DNA of 64,000 nucleotides from Methanothrix harundinacea (GTDB lineage Archaea > Halobacteriota > Methanosarcinia > Methanotrichales > Methanotrichaceae), in NCBI GenBank assembly GCA_002506535.1, contig DAXT01000022.1:15439-79438 (forward strand), read 5' to 3'. Below the pieces are notes generated by a model. It had not been told where the DNA came from. It searched no databases and was given only the letters and a program-made list of their open reading frames with translations. Below, one piece after another: positions 49,122 through 57,925 of the stretch (the first letter of the stretch is position 1; each line of letters begins with the position of its first letter). The position numbers were made by a program, and so were the translations under genes.

Positions 49122-49214
49122 GCGCCGATGGTCTAGTGGTTATGACTTGGGCCTTCCAAGCGGCAGATATCGCGGAGCAAGCCCAAAACCCGGGTTCGAA
49201 TCCCGGTCGGCGCA
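49122..49214 (+). tRNA. tRNA-Gly (anticodon TCC) containing a 21-base intron
   Basis: Acceptor stem GCGCCGA/TCGGCGC plus discriminator A; D arm from GTCTAGTGG; anticodon stem TGGGC paired with GCCCA; loop CTTCCAA with anticodon TCC (49155-49157); T arm CCGGG TTCGAAT CCCGG. The loop is interrupted after position 37 by about 21 bases (49159-49179; one-base ambiguity at the ends), so without removal the anticodon stem could not form. The mature sequence would be that of the standard archaeal tRNA-Gly for GGA codons. No CCA is encoded. The gene lies alone between carS and the HTH gene. Confidence 0.93.
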
Positions 49215-49301
49215 TCTCGTTTTATTCAAGATATATTTTCTCGTCATATGACGAACTCCTCTTCGTTAACTTTATATTCTAAGCAGGCCCCTCTTCGTTC
49301 C

Positions 49302-50042
49302 ATGTCGGCTGGGGGGGATATCTCCGATATTCGAGGACTGCTCGCAGAGAAGATGGCTGGTGAGATCACTTTATCACAGAATCCCGGCGAGACGCTGAAG
49401 AAGTGGAGGAGAAATTTCGGCGTCACCCAGACTGAGCTCTCCAACCACCTGGGGATATCGCCTTCCGTGATAAGCGATTACGAAAGCGGCAGACGCAGAT
49501 CCCCTGGCATCCTCATCGTCAGCAAGATCATCGACGCGCTCCTGGAGATCGATAAATTTCGGGGAAGCGCCACCGTCCGGACTTACGGCGCTATGCTCAG
49601 CGATGGAGGGTCCTTCGGACGGATATGCTGCGTCTGCGAATACGTCCAGCCGTTTTCTCTCTCAGAATTCGGGGATCTGATCGGAGCCTGCGCCGTCTGC
49701 GGCGACATCGACATCCCCATATACGGCTATACGATCATCGATAGTCTGAAGGCTATCTTAGAGCTTCTTCCCGACCAGTTTCACAGGATATACGGCAGGA
49801 GCACCGCTCGCGCCCTGATATTTACGGGCGTCTCCACGGGGAGGTCTCCGATGGTGGCGGTGAGGGTCAGCCACCTCAAACCAGGCGCCGTGATCCTTCA
49901 GGGGGTCGACCCCGCCGATGTGGACGGCGTCGCCAGGAGGATCGCAGAGCTGGAGAGGATACCTCTCCTCGCCACCACCATCTCGGCCGAGGATCTGGCA
50001 GCCAATCTCAAATCGCAGGTGATACTTTGCCCGCGGGAATAG
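49302..50042 (+). CDS. HTH-type regulator upstream of the HMG-CoA synthase operon
   Basis: 246 residues from ATG 49302, chosen over ATG 49248 because a TATA-like TTTATATTC at 49271-49279 is 27 bases away, which predicts a leaderless transcript starting about here. Residues 30-85 are an XRE-type helix-turn-helix (FGVTQTELSNHLGISPSVISDYESGRRRSPG, described in part). The middle has CxxC pairs (CCVCEY, CAVC) that may bind metal, and the C-terminal half resembles a small-molecule or thiol-sensing domain of unknown kind. The stop overlaps the HMG-CoA synthase start by 16 bases. Related genes sit in the same place in other methanogens, so control of mevalonate-pathway entry is likely. Confidence 0.85.
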   Translation: MSAGGDISDIRGLLAEKMAGEITLSQNPGETLKKWRRNFGVTQTELSNHLGISPSVISDYESGRRRSPGILIVSKIIDALLEIDKFRGSATVRTYGAMLSDGGSFGRICCVCEYVQPFSLSEFGDLIGACAVCGDIDIPIYGYTIIDSLKAILELLPDQFHRIYGRSTARALIFTGVSTGRSPMVAVRVSHLKPGAVILQGVDPADVDGVARRIAELERIPLLATTISAEDLAANLKSQVILCPRE

Positions 50043-51064
50043 TCAGCTATGGAGCGTACATACCCCGGTACAGGATACGGGCTGAGGAGATCGCCAGGGT
50101 CTGGGGCGAGAGGGAGGATATGGCCAGAAGCCTCAACGTATTCCAGAAGTCGGTCCCTGACCTGGACGAGGACGCGGTGACCATCGCCGTCGAGGCGTCG
50201 AGGAACGCCGTCAAGCGGGCATCCGTCGACCCGGCGAGGATCGGTGCGATCTACGCCGGGTCAGAGAGCCACCCCTACGCCGTCAAGCCGACGGCCACGA
50301 TCGTCGGGGAGGCGATCGGCGTCGACCACCAGCTAACGGCCGCGGACTTTGAGTTTGCCTGCAAGGCGGGGACCGCGGCGGTCCAGGCCTGCCTCGGCCT
50401 AGTCTCTGCGAACCTGATCGACCTTGGGCTCGCGATAGGGACGGACACGAGCCAGGGGGCTCCCGGGGACGCGCTGGAGTACACCGCCGCCGCCGGCGGA
50501 GCCGCCTTCATCATCGGCCGCGAAGACCTCGCGGCGGAGATAGAGGGGTTCTACTCCTTCACCACCGACACCCCTGACTTCTGGAGACGGGAGGGGATGG
50601 CTTACCCCGAGCACGGGGGGAGGTTCACCGGGGAGCCGGGCTACTTCAAGCACGTCACTTCCGCCACCCTGGGGCTCCTGGCGAAGATGAAGACCGGACC
50701 CGAAGATTACGATTACGCCGTATTCCACCAGCCCAACGGCAAGTTCCCCGAGAGGGTGGCAAAGAGGCTCGGCTTTTCGAGAGATCAGATCGAGCCGGGG
50801 CTCGTTGTCCCCTGGATAGGGAACACCTACTCCGGGTCGAGCCTCATAGGCCTTGCCGCGACCCTCGACGTCGCAAGCCCCGGAGAGAGGATCCTTCTCG
50901 CCAGCTTCGGGTCCGGAGCGGGAAGCGACGCCTTCAGCATAAGGGTAAGAGACGCGATAGACGAGATCCGGGATCGGGCCCCGAAGGTCAGGGATTATTT
51001 CGAGGACGTCGTCTACCTGGACTACGCCGTCTACGCCAAGCACAAAGGAAAGCTGCGGCTGTGA
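50027..51064 (+). CDS. Archaeal hydroxymethylglutaryl-CoA synthase
   Basis: 345 residues from TTG 50027 (MPAGIVSYGAYIPRYRI). Thiolase-fold enzyme with the catalytic Cys in FEFACKAGTAAVQACLGL, described in part, a Glu region GSESHPYAVKPTA and the His in VFHQPNGKFPERVA. It condenses acetoacetyl-CoA with acetyl-CoA to HMG-CoA, the precursor of archaeal isoprenoid lipids. Archaeal HMG-CoA synthase forms a complex with the thiolase and DUF35 protein encoded next. Confidence 0.95.
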   Translation: MPAGIVSYGAYIPRYRIRAEEIARVWGEREDMARSLNVFQKSVPDLDEDAVTIAVEASRNAVKRASVDPARIGAIYAGSESHPYAVKPTATIVGEAIGVDHQLTAADFEFACKAGTAAVQACLGLVSANLIDLGLAIGTDTSQGAPGDALEYTAAAGGAAFIIGREDLAAEIEGFYSFTTDTPDFWRREGMAYPEHGGRFTGEPGYFKHVTSATLGLLAKMKTGPEDYDYAVFHQPNGKFPERVAKRLGFSRDQIEPGLVVPWIGNTYSGSSLIGLAATLDVASPGERILLASFGSGAGSDAFSIRVRDAIDEIRDRAPKVRDYFEDVVYLDYAVYAKHKGKLRL

Positions 51065-51068
51065 TATC

Positions 51069-52232
51069 ATGAGATCTGTATCGATTATAGGAGCCGGCTG
51101 CACCAAGTTTGGGGAGCGGTGGGACGACTCCCTCCGGGACCTGGTGGTAGAGACCGGGATCATGGCCCTGGAGGACGCCAGCGTCAGCGGCGAGGAGATC
51201 GACGGCCTCTACGTCGGGAACATGAGCGGCGGCCGGTTCGTGGAGCAGGAGCATATCGGCGCCCTGATCTCCGACTGCGCCGGCCTCTCCCGCCTCCACG
51301 TCCCCAGCACCAGGGTCGAGGCGGCCTGTGCATCGGGGGGGCTCGCCCTGAGGCAGGGGGTCCTGGCGGTGGCCAGCGGATACTCCGACGTCGTCATCGC
51401 CGCCGGGGTCGAGAAGATGACGGACGTCACCGGAGGGGTCGCCGCCGACGCCCTCGCCGCCGCCGCAGACCGGGAGTGGGAGTGCTTCTTCGGGGCTACG
51501 TTCCCCGCCCTCTACGCCATGATAGCAAGGCTCCACATGCACCGGTACGGTACGACCCGGGAGGAGCTAGCCGAAGTTGCCGTAAAGAACCATCACAACG
51601 GCTGCAGCAATCCCATATCCCAGTACCAGGTGGAGATCACCATCGACGAGGTCCTCAGATCCCCCCTCGTCGCAGACCCCCTCCGGGTACTGGACTGCTC
51701 GCCGATCACCGACGGGGCTGCCGCCGTCGTCCTGGCTCCGACTGAGGAGGCGAAGAAGTACTCCGACGGACCCGTCAGGATCCTGGCGGCGGCCCAGGCG
51801 AGCGACACCCTCGCCCTCCACGACCGCAGGGATATCACGACCCTGGACGCGTCGGTCTTCGCCGCCAGGAAGGCCTTCAGTCAGGCGGGGCTTGCGCCGG
51901 GAGACGTCGACCTCGCCGAGGTCCACGACGCCTTCACCATAGGAGAGATCGTGGCGATCGAGGATCTCGGTTTCGTCGAGAAGGGGAAGGGGGGGAGGGC
52001 CGTCAGCGATGGGCTCACATCCATCGGCGGAGAGATCCCCGTCAACACCTCCGGGGGCCTGAAGGCCTGCGGCCATCCTGTAGGCGCCACCGGGATAAAG
52101 CAGGCTTACGAGATGGTCCTTCAGCTCCGGGGCGAGGCGGGTAAACGGCAGGTAGAGGGAGCGCAGGTCGGTCTCACCCATAACGTCGGCGGGTGCGGCG
52201 GTACGGCGATAGTCCACATAATGTCGAGGTGA
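51069..52232 (+). CDS. Acetyl-CoA C-acetyltransferase (thiolase)
   Basis: 387 residues. Active-site Cys in VEAACASGGLALRQGVLA near residue 85, the second Cys and His in GLKACGHPVGATG and GGCGGTAIVHIMS, and the EVHDAFTIGEI motif. It makes acetoacetyl-CoA for the HMG-CoA synthase that precedes it by 4 bases. This short archaeal thiolase type works in a channel formed with HMG-CoA synthase and the DUF35 protein. Confidence 0.95.
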   Translation: MRSVSIIGAGCTKFGERWDDSLRDLVVETGIMALEDASVSGEEIDGLYVGNMSGGRFVEQEHIGALISDCAGLSRLHVPSTRVEAACASGGLALRQGVLAVASGYSDVVIAAGVEKMTDVTGGVAADALAAAADREWECFFGATFPALYAMIARLHMHRYGTTREELAEVAVKNHHNGCSNPISQYQVEITIDEVLRSPLVADPLRVLDCSPITDGAAAVVLAPTEEAKKYSDGPVRILAAAQASDTLALHDRRDITTLDASVFAARKAFSQAGLAPGDVDLAEVHDAFTIGEIVAIEDLGFVEKGKGGRAVSDGLTSIGGEIPVNTSGGLKACGHPVGATGIKQAYEMVLQLRGEAGKRQVEGAQVGLTHNVGGCGGTAIVHIMSR

Positions 52233-52236
52233 GAAG

Positions 52237-52641
52237 TTGTCCACAGTGCCGAGGTTCTGGAGACATATACCCCAGAGGTACAACCTTGTGGGGACCCACT
52301 GCAAGAACTGCGACGAGTATTACTTCCCCCCCAGGACGATCTGCCCCACCTGCCGGAGGGCGGCGAGGATGGAAGATCACAAGTTCCGCGGCGAAGGCGA
52401 GGTCGTCACCTTCACCACCATCTACAACGCCACCGACGACTTCAAGAGGCAGACCCCCTACAACCTCGCCATCATAGAGCTGTCGGAGGGGCCGAGGCTG
52501 ACGGGGCAGGTGATCTGCAGCCCGTCGGAGATCGAGATCGGTATGAGGGTCAGGCCCGTCTTCAGGATCCTGGGGAAAGATGGGGACCGGGGGATAATCT
52601 ACTACGGGACGAAGTTCGTGCCCGCCGGGGGCCCTATATAG
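52237..52641 (+). CDS. DUF35-family Zn-ribbon/OB-fold protein of the thiolase/HMG-CoA synthase complex
   Basis: 134 residues from TTG 52237. N-terminal zinc ribbon with CKNCDEYYFPPRTICPTC, then an OB-fold (GEVVTFTTIYNATDDFKRQTPY and LTGQVICSPSEIEIGMRV). In archaea this protein bridges thiolase and HMG-CoA synthase and shields the shared CoA intermediate. 4 bases after the thiolase gene; last gene of the operon. Confidence 0.92.
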   Translation: MSTVPRFWRHIPQRYNLVGTHCKNCDEYYFPPRTICPTCRRAARMEDHKFRGEGEVVTFTTIYNATDDFKRQTPYNLAIIELSEGPRLTGQVICSPSEIEIGMRVRPVFRILGKDGDRGIIYYGTKFVPAGGPI

Positions 52642-52933
52642 CCCTCATTACCCGGCTTATCTCTCGTTTCTTGAACCGGTGAAGGATCGGTCCGTTTCCC
52701 ATCTGGAAGGGACTGCGGTCTTCTACCACCCTCGCTTCTCTGTAAAGAGGCGTTCATCGGCCGGGGAGCCGGTTAAAGCTAAGTATCGGGAGGGCGATCT
52801 CTTCCTTCCTGCCCTCCGTACGAGGGGGGACTCTTTCCCCGCCAAGATCGCCGTCACAGGATAAAGTCTTCGAATAAAATACATCGAATCAAAATCTTGC
52901 CGCTGGCGGTTGTCGATTAGGTGGGGGGAACAG
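52642..52933. other. Intergenic region before gyrB
   Basis: About 290 bases with no supported gene; a short open frame at 52679-52864 has no domain or ribosome site. The end of the region becomes AT-rich where the gyrB promoter lies. Confidence 0.5.
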
Positions 52934-52944
52934 TTATATATAAT
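52934..52944 (+). promoter_or_regulatory. TATA box of gyrB
   Basis: TTATATATAAT is a near-perfect archaeal box A. The transcript should begin near 52966, a few bases before ATG 52970, so gyrB mRNA may be almost leaderless. Confidence 0.75.
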
Positions 52945-52969
52945 GGGATAATTTGATTGTGGGTTATTT

Positions 52970-54892
52970 ATGTACTCGGGGGAGAATCCGGTCTTGAGCG
53001 AAGTAATAGAGGAGTACGACGCAAGCACCATCCAGGTCCTGGAGGGGCTCGATGCCGTCAGGCGGAGGCCCGCCATGTACGTGGGAAGCACCAACACCGC
53101 CGGCCTCCACCATCTCGTCTACGAGGTGGTGGACAACAGCATAGACGAAGCCATGGCCGGACGGTGTTCAGAGATCAACCTCGTCCTCCACGCCGACGGC
53201 ACCGCTTCCGTCGGGGACGACGGGAGGGGCATCCCGGTAGACATCCACGAGCATTACAAGAAGCCGGCTCTCGAGATCGTCATGACGAAGCTCCATGCCG
53301 GGGGGAAGTTCGACCACAAGTCCTACAAGGTCTCCGGCGGCCTCCACGGGGTCGGGGTCTCCGTCGTAAACGCCCTATCGGAGTGGCTCGAGGTGGAGGT
53401 CCGCAGGAACAACCTCGTATACTGGCAGAGGTACGAGCGGGGAAGGCCCGCCTCGGACCTGGAGGTCCACGGCGTCTCCGACCATACCGGGACGCGGGTC
53501 AGGTTCAAGCCAGACCCCGAGATCTTCGAGACCGTCGACTTCAGCTTCGAGACCCTGGCGAGCAGGCTGCGGGAGCTGGCATTCTTAAACCGCGGCCTGA
53601 AGATAACGATCGAGGATGAGAAGACGGCCAAGAGGAGGGAGTACCTCTACGATGGAGGGATCGTCTCCTTCGTCGAGCACTTGAACAAGAACAAGGACCT
53701 CCTCCACACCCCCCCGATATACTTCTCCCGGGAGAAGGACGGAACCTCCGTCGAGGTGGCCCTCCAGTACAACAACACCTACAACGAGATCGTCCTCTCC
53801 TTCGCCAACAACATAAACACGAGAGAGGGTGGGACCCATCTCACCGGCTTTCGGGCCGCCCTCACAAAGACGACGAACGAGTACGGCAAAGAGAACAAGC
53901 TCCTCAAGGACGATACCAAGCTCACCGGCGACGACCTCCGGGAGGGGCTCGTCGCCGTCATAAGCGTCAGGCTCGCCGACCCCCAGTTCGAGGGGCAGAC
54001 GAAGACGAAGCTCGGCAACAGCTCCGTCGGCGGTATCGTATCCTCTCTGGTCTCCGAGGGTCTCTCCGAGTTCTTCGAGGAGAACCCCCTCGTCATCAAC
54101 AAGATCGTCGATAAGGCGACCCAGGCTTACCGGGCGAGGATCGCCGCCCGGAAGGCGAGGGAGCTGACCCGCAGGAAGAACGCCCTCAGCTCCGGGGGCC
54201 TACCCGGAAAGCTCGCCGACTGCGCCGAAAAAGACCCCAGCCTCTCGGAGATCTACATCGTGGAGGGCGAGTCGGCGGGGGGCTCTGCAAAGCAGGGGAG
54301 GAACCGGCACTTTCAGGCGATCCTACCCCTCCGGGGGAAGATCCTGAACGTGGAGAGGGCGAGGCTCGACAAGATCCTCAAGAACAACGAGATCCGAAAC
54401 ATCATCACCGCTCTGGGCACCGGGATCGGCGACGACTTCCAGCTGGACCGGGCGAGGTATCACAAGGTGGTGATAATGACGGATGCCGACGTCGACGGCT
54501 CCCACATAAGGACGCTCCTGCTCACCTTCTTCTACCGGTATATGCGCGAGCTCATCGAGGCGGGATACGTCTTCATCGCCCAGCCCCCCCTCTACTTGAT
54601 CAGGAGGGGCAAGTCCGCCACCTACGCCTACTCCGAACCGGAGCTCGCCCGGATCCTGGAGGCGGCGGGGGGCAAAACCCAGATCCAGAGGTACAAGGGC
54701 CTCGGAGAGATGAACCCAGAGCAGCTCTGGGAGACGACTATGGACCCCGAGAAGAGGACGATGCTGAAGGTAACCCTGGAGGACGCCATGGAGGCGGACG
54801 AGATCTTCTCGATCCTTATGGGGGAGAAGGTGGAGCCGCGGCGCGAGTTCATCGAGGCTCACGCCCGGGACGTGAGGAACCTGGACGTATGA
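52970..54892 (+). CDS. gyrB: DNA gyrase subunit B
   Basis: 640 residues from ATG 52970; a TTG at 52994, close to where bacterial GyrB homology starts, is an alternative but the promoter position favours the ATG. The GHKL ATPase part has NSIDEAMAG (in VVDNSIDEAM), DDGRGIPVDIHE and GGLHGVGVSVVNAL; the TOPRIM part has EGESAGGSAKQGRNRHFQAI and DADVDGSHIRTLLL. Length is that of the short GyrB without E. coli-type insertion. With GyrA it introduces negative supercoils; gyrase of methanogens is considered to be of bacterial origin. Confidence 0.97.
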   Translation: MYSGENPVLSEVIEEYDASTIQVLEGLDAVRRRPAMYVGSTNTAGLHHLVYEVVDNSIDEAMAGRCSEINLVLHADGTASVGDDGRGIPVDIHEHYKKPALEIVMTKLHAGGKFDHKSYKVSGGLHGVGVSVVNALSEWLEVEVRRNNLVYWQRYERGRPASDLEVHGVSDHTGTRVRFKPDPEIFETVDFSFETLASRLRELAFLNRGLKITIEDEKTAKRREYLYDGGIVSFVEHLNKNKDLLHTPPIYFSREKDGTSVEVALQYNNTYNEIVLSFANNINTREGGTHLTGFRAALTKTTNEYGKENKLLKDDTKLTGDDLREGLVAVISVRLADPQFEGQTKTKLGNSSVGGIVSSLVSEGLSEFFEENPLVINKIVDKATQAYRARIAARKARELTRRKNALSSGGLPGKLADCAEKDPSLSEIYIVEGESAGGSAKQGRNRHFQAILPLRGKILNVERARLDKILKNNEIRNIITALGTGIGDDFQLDRARYHKVVIMTDADVDGSHIRTLLLTFFYRYMRELIEAGYVFIAQPPLYLIRRGKSATYAYSEPELARILEAAGGKTQIQRYKGLGEMNPEQLWETTMDPEKRTMLKVTLEDAMEADEIFSILMGEKVEPRREFIEAHARDVRNLDV

Positions 54893-54901
54893 GGTGAGAC
54901 G

Positions 54902-57289
54902 ATGACGGAGATCGATGTCGACATAACTTCCGAGATGAAGTCTTCTTACATAGATTACGCCATGAGCGTCATCGTAGGAAGGGCTCTCCCCGACGTGCGG
55001 GACGGCTTGAAGCCGGTCCACCGCCGGATCCTCTACGCCATGTACGAGCAGGGGATGACCTTTGACCAGCCTTACAAGAAGTCAGCGAGGGTCGTCGGAG
55101 ACGTGATGGGTAAGTACCACCCCCACGGCGACGCCGCCATCTACGAGACGATGGTGAGGATGGCCCAGGACTTCTCGATGAGGTATCCCCTCATTGACGG
55201 CCAGGGGAACTTCGGGTCCGTCGACGGCGATCCCGCCGCGGCGATGAGGTACACCGAGGTCCGCCTCTCGGAGATCGCCGGCGAGATGCTGGCGGATATC
55301 GAGAAGGATACCGTCGACTTTGTCCCCAACTACGACGACTCCCTCAAGGAGCCGACGGTCCTCCCTTCGAAGCTTCCAAACCTCCTCCTCAACGGCTCCT
55401 CCGGGATCGCCGTGGGGATGGCGACGAACGTCCCCCCCCACAACCTGAGCGAGGTGGCGGGGGCGATAACCAGGCTGATCGACTACCCCGACGCGACCCT
55501 CGCGGACCTTATGGAGGAGATGCCGGGGCCGGACTTCCCGACGGGCGGCTACATCCTGGGAAGCTCCGGTATAGAGGCAGCTTACGCCACCGGCCGGGGG
55601 ATCATCAAGCTGCGGGCTAAGTCGTTGATCGAGCAGGCAGAGAGACCGAAGATCATCGTAACGGAGCTTCCCTACCAGGTCAACAAGGCCAAGGTCGTCG
55701 AGACGATCGCCGACCTGATAAAGGCGGACCGGGTCGACGGGATCTTTGACCTGCGGGACGAGTCGGACCGGGAGGGGATCAGGCTCGTCGTCGAGCTGCG
55801 GTCCGGGGTCAACCCCGAGGTGGTCTTAAACCAGCTCCACCGCCAGACCCAGCTGGAGACATCTTACAGCATCATCAACGTCGTCCTCGTCGACGGCCAG
55901 CCGGTGACCCTCCCTCTCCGGAATTTCCTGGAGGAGTACATAAGCCACCGGACCGAGGTGATAGAGAGGAGGACCCGTTTCGACCTCGACCGGGCCGAGA
56001 AGAGGGCCCACATCCTGGCGGGGCTCCTCATAGCCCTGGAGAATATCGACGAGGTGATAAGGCTTATCCGGGCGGCGCAGTCGCCGGCGGAGGCGAGGGA
56101 AGCCCTCACCGACGCCTTCGCCCTCACCGAGGAGCAGACGAAGGCGATCCTGGATATGAGGCTTCAGAGGCTCACCGCCCTGGAGCAGGGGAAGATCAGG
56201 TCTGAGGAGATGGAGCTGGAGGTGGCGATAGCCCGGTTCAGGGAGATTCTGGCCGATTTCCGTGAGATCCGAAAAATAATAAAGCAGGAGCTGGCAGAGC
56301 TCGTCGGAAAGTACGGCGACGGCCGCAGGACCGCGATCATCGAGGCGGAGGGGGAGATCGATCTCGAGGACCTGATCCTGGAGGAGGAGGTGGCGGTGAC
56401 CATCACCAGCGACGGCTACATCAAGAGGCAGCCCCTCTCCGCCTACCGCCAGCAGAGGCGAGGGGGCAAAGGCGTTATCGGGGCCGATACCAAGAGCGAG
56501 GACTTCGTCACCGACCTCTTCGTCGCCACCACCCACGAGTACATAATCTTCTTCACCGACATGGGCAAAGCCCAATGGCTTCGGGTCTTCGACGTCCCAT
56601 CCTTCGGGAGGGCCGCTCGCGGCAAGTCGATAGTCAATTTGCTGCAGCTGGAAGCGGACGAGAGGATCACCGAGGCGATCCCCGTCAAGAGCTTCGACTC
56701 CGAGGGGTACATCGTCATGGCGACTTCGAAGGGGCAGGTCGTCAAGACCCCGATCCGGGCCTACATCAACCCCCGCAAGGGGGGGATCAAGGCCGTCAAC
56801 CTCCGGGGCGACAGCCTCATCGCGGCACGGCTCACCAGCGGCGACCAGGACCTGATCCTGGCCACCGCCAGAGGCAAGGCGATCAGGTTCAACGAGGCTG
56901 ACGTGCGGCCGAGCCACCGGGGCTCCATGGGGGTCCGGGGGATAACCCTGGAGGGGAACGACGAGGTTATCTGCATGGACGTCGTCCGGCCGGGGGCCTC
57001 CCTCCTCACCGTCACCAGGCAGGGTTACGGCAAGAGGACGGAGCTATCGGAGTACTCGGCTCACCGGAGGGGCGGCAAGGGGATGAAGAATATAGATCCT
57101 CGGAGGGGGGAGGTCGTCGCCTCTCGGACCGTCTCCGAGGAGGACGAGCTGATGATCACCACCAAAGACGGCGTCATGATCAGGATCCCCGCCTCCGACA
57201 TCCGGATCCAGGGCCGGGCGACTCAGGGGGTCAGGATCATGCGGCTCAATGAGGGAGACGAGGTGGCGGCGGTGGCTCGGATAAACTAG
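54902..57289 (+). CDS. gyrA: DNA gyrase subunit A
   Basis: 795 residues, 9 bases after gyrB. Active Tyr in AAAMRYTEVRLSEIA, winged-helix region MSVIVGRALPDVRDGLKPVHRRILYAM (described in part), a long coiled coil around 430-480, and a C-terminal pinwheel domain. The GyrA box QRRGGKG is present (YRQQRRGGKGVIG), which marks true gyrase rather than topoisomerase IV; a second related HRRGGKG follows near the end. A strong GGTGAG lies just before the ATG. Confidence 0.97.
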   Translation: MTEIDVDITSEMKSSYIDYAMSVIVGRALPDVRDGLKPVHRRILYAMYEQGMTFDQPYKKSARVVGDVMGKYHPHGDAAIYETMVRMAQDFSMRYPLIDGQGNFGSVDGDPAAAMRYTEVRLSEIAGEMLADIEKDTVDFVPNYDDSLKEPTVLPSKLPNLLLNGSSGIAVGMATNVPPHNLSEVAGAITRLIDYPDATLADLMEEMPGPDFPTGGYILGSSGIEAAYATGRGIIKLRAKSLIEQAERPKIIVTELPYQVNKAKVVETIADLIKADRVDGIFDLRDESDREGIRLVVELRSGVNPEVVLNQLHRQTQLETSYSIINVVLVDGQPVTLPLRNFLEEYISHRTEVIERRTRFDLDRAEKRAHILAGLLIALENIDEVIRLIRAAQSPAEAREALTDAFALTEEQTKAILDMRLQRLTALEQGKIRSEEMELEVAIARFREILADFREIRKIIKQELAELVGKYGDGRRTAIIEAEGEIDLEDLILEEEVAVTITSDGYIKRQPLSAYRQQRRGGKGVIGADTKSEDFVTDLFVATTHEYIIFFTDMGKAQWLRVFDVPSFGRAARGKSIVNLLQLEADERITEAIPVKSFDSEGYIVMATSKGQVVKTPIRAYINPRKGGIKAVNLRGDSLIAARLTSGDQDLILATARGKAIRFNEADVRPSHRGSMGVRGITLEGNDEVICMDVVRPGASLLTVTRQGYGKRTELSEYSAHRRGGKGMKNIDPRRGEVVASRTVSEEDELMITTKDGVMIRIPASDIRIQGRATQGVRIMRLNEGDEVAAVARIN

Positions 57290-57345
57290 GCCGCCGACGA
57301 CGTCACCCTCTATTTAGCCGCCGATATCCCTTCCTCTCCCTAATA

Positions 57346-57555
57346 TCCCGGATCACCAGATCCCTGATCCTCAGATCGCGGATCTCCAGATCCCGGATCA
57401 CCAGATCCCTGATCCTCAGATCGCGGATCTCCAGATCCCGGATCGCCAGATCCCTGATCCTCAGATCGCGGATCGCCAGATCCCTGATCCTCAGATCGCG
57501 GATCACCAGATCCCGGATCGCCAGATCCCGGATCGCCAGATCCCGGATCCTCCCA
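57346..57555. repeat. Fourteen tandem 15-bp units downstream of gyrA
   Basis: Units of the type TCCCGGATCACCAGA follow one another without spacers from 57346 to 57555. Three unit types (TCCCGGATC, TCCCTGATC, TCGCGGATC) alternate, giving a 45-bp higher-order period at the left and a uniform TCCCGGATCGCCAGA at the right. As 15 is a multiple of three a long minus-strand frame encoding IRDLxIRDL repeats stays open; the frame has no start site I would trust. Located between convergent-free ends of gyrA and the small YkgJ-like gene. Confidence 0.92.
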
Positions 57556-57602
57556 AATCCAGGCGTCGGCGGAAGATATACCCGACGGCCGAAGGTGCGA
57601 TT

Positions 57603-57899
57603 ATGATATGCATCAGGTGCGGCCTGTGCTGCCAGAACCTCGACGTGATGATAGTAAACCCGGGATCGATACGTCCCGACGGGACCGTCGATCCCGCAGA
57701 CCCCGATTCTTTCATCAAGAAGCCGATGGGGAAAAGATGCCCTCACCTCGCATATTTGGGGGATCTGGCCGTCTGCATCATCCACGACCTCCCCTGCTAC
57801 CGGGGGACTCCCTGCGACCTCTTCGACCAGATCGGCCCCGATGACGGCTTTTGCACCTTCTCCGGCTACTTCAAAACCTCCAATCCGGCGAATCTCTGA
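57603..57899 (+). CDS. Small YkgJ-like cysteine-cluster protein
   Basis: 98 residues from ATG 57603. N-terminal CIRCGLCCQNLDV (C-x2-C-x2-CC) and later RCPHL, CIIHDLPCYRGTPCDLF and FCTFSG. The pattern matches YkgJ-type proteins that bind zinc or Fe-S, as in the 216-residue protein at 42343. Function unknown. It directly follows the 15-bp repeat tract, with no strong ribosome site in between (GGTGCG about 3 bases upstream is weak). Confidence 0.8.
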   Translation: MICIRCGLCCQNLDVMIVNPGSIRPDGTVDPADPDSFIKKPMGKRCPHLAYLGDLAVCIIHDLPCYRGTPCDLFDQIGPDDGFCTFSGYFKTSNPANL

Positions 57900-57925
57900 G
57901 ATCTGGCAGGAGGGATCTGTTTCAT

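Noticed and set aside
49147..49181. tRNA-Gly as a pseudogene because of its long anticodon arm
   Set aside because: Removing about 21 bases restores a perfect anticodon stem and standard loop, so an intron explains it.
52679..52864. Short open frame before gyrB
   Set aside because: No domain, no ribosome site, and composition similar to intergenic DNA.
57346..57555. CRISPR array
   Set aside because: The units are directly adjacent with no unique spacers, and no cas genes are present.
57303..57785. A minus-strand frame of 160 codons with IRDL repeats
   Set aside because: It results from the 15-bp repeat being a multiple of three, lacks a credible start and overlaps the small YkgJ-like gene on the other strand.
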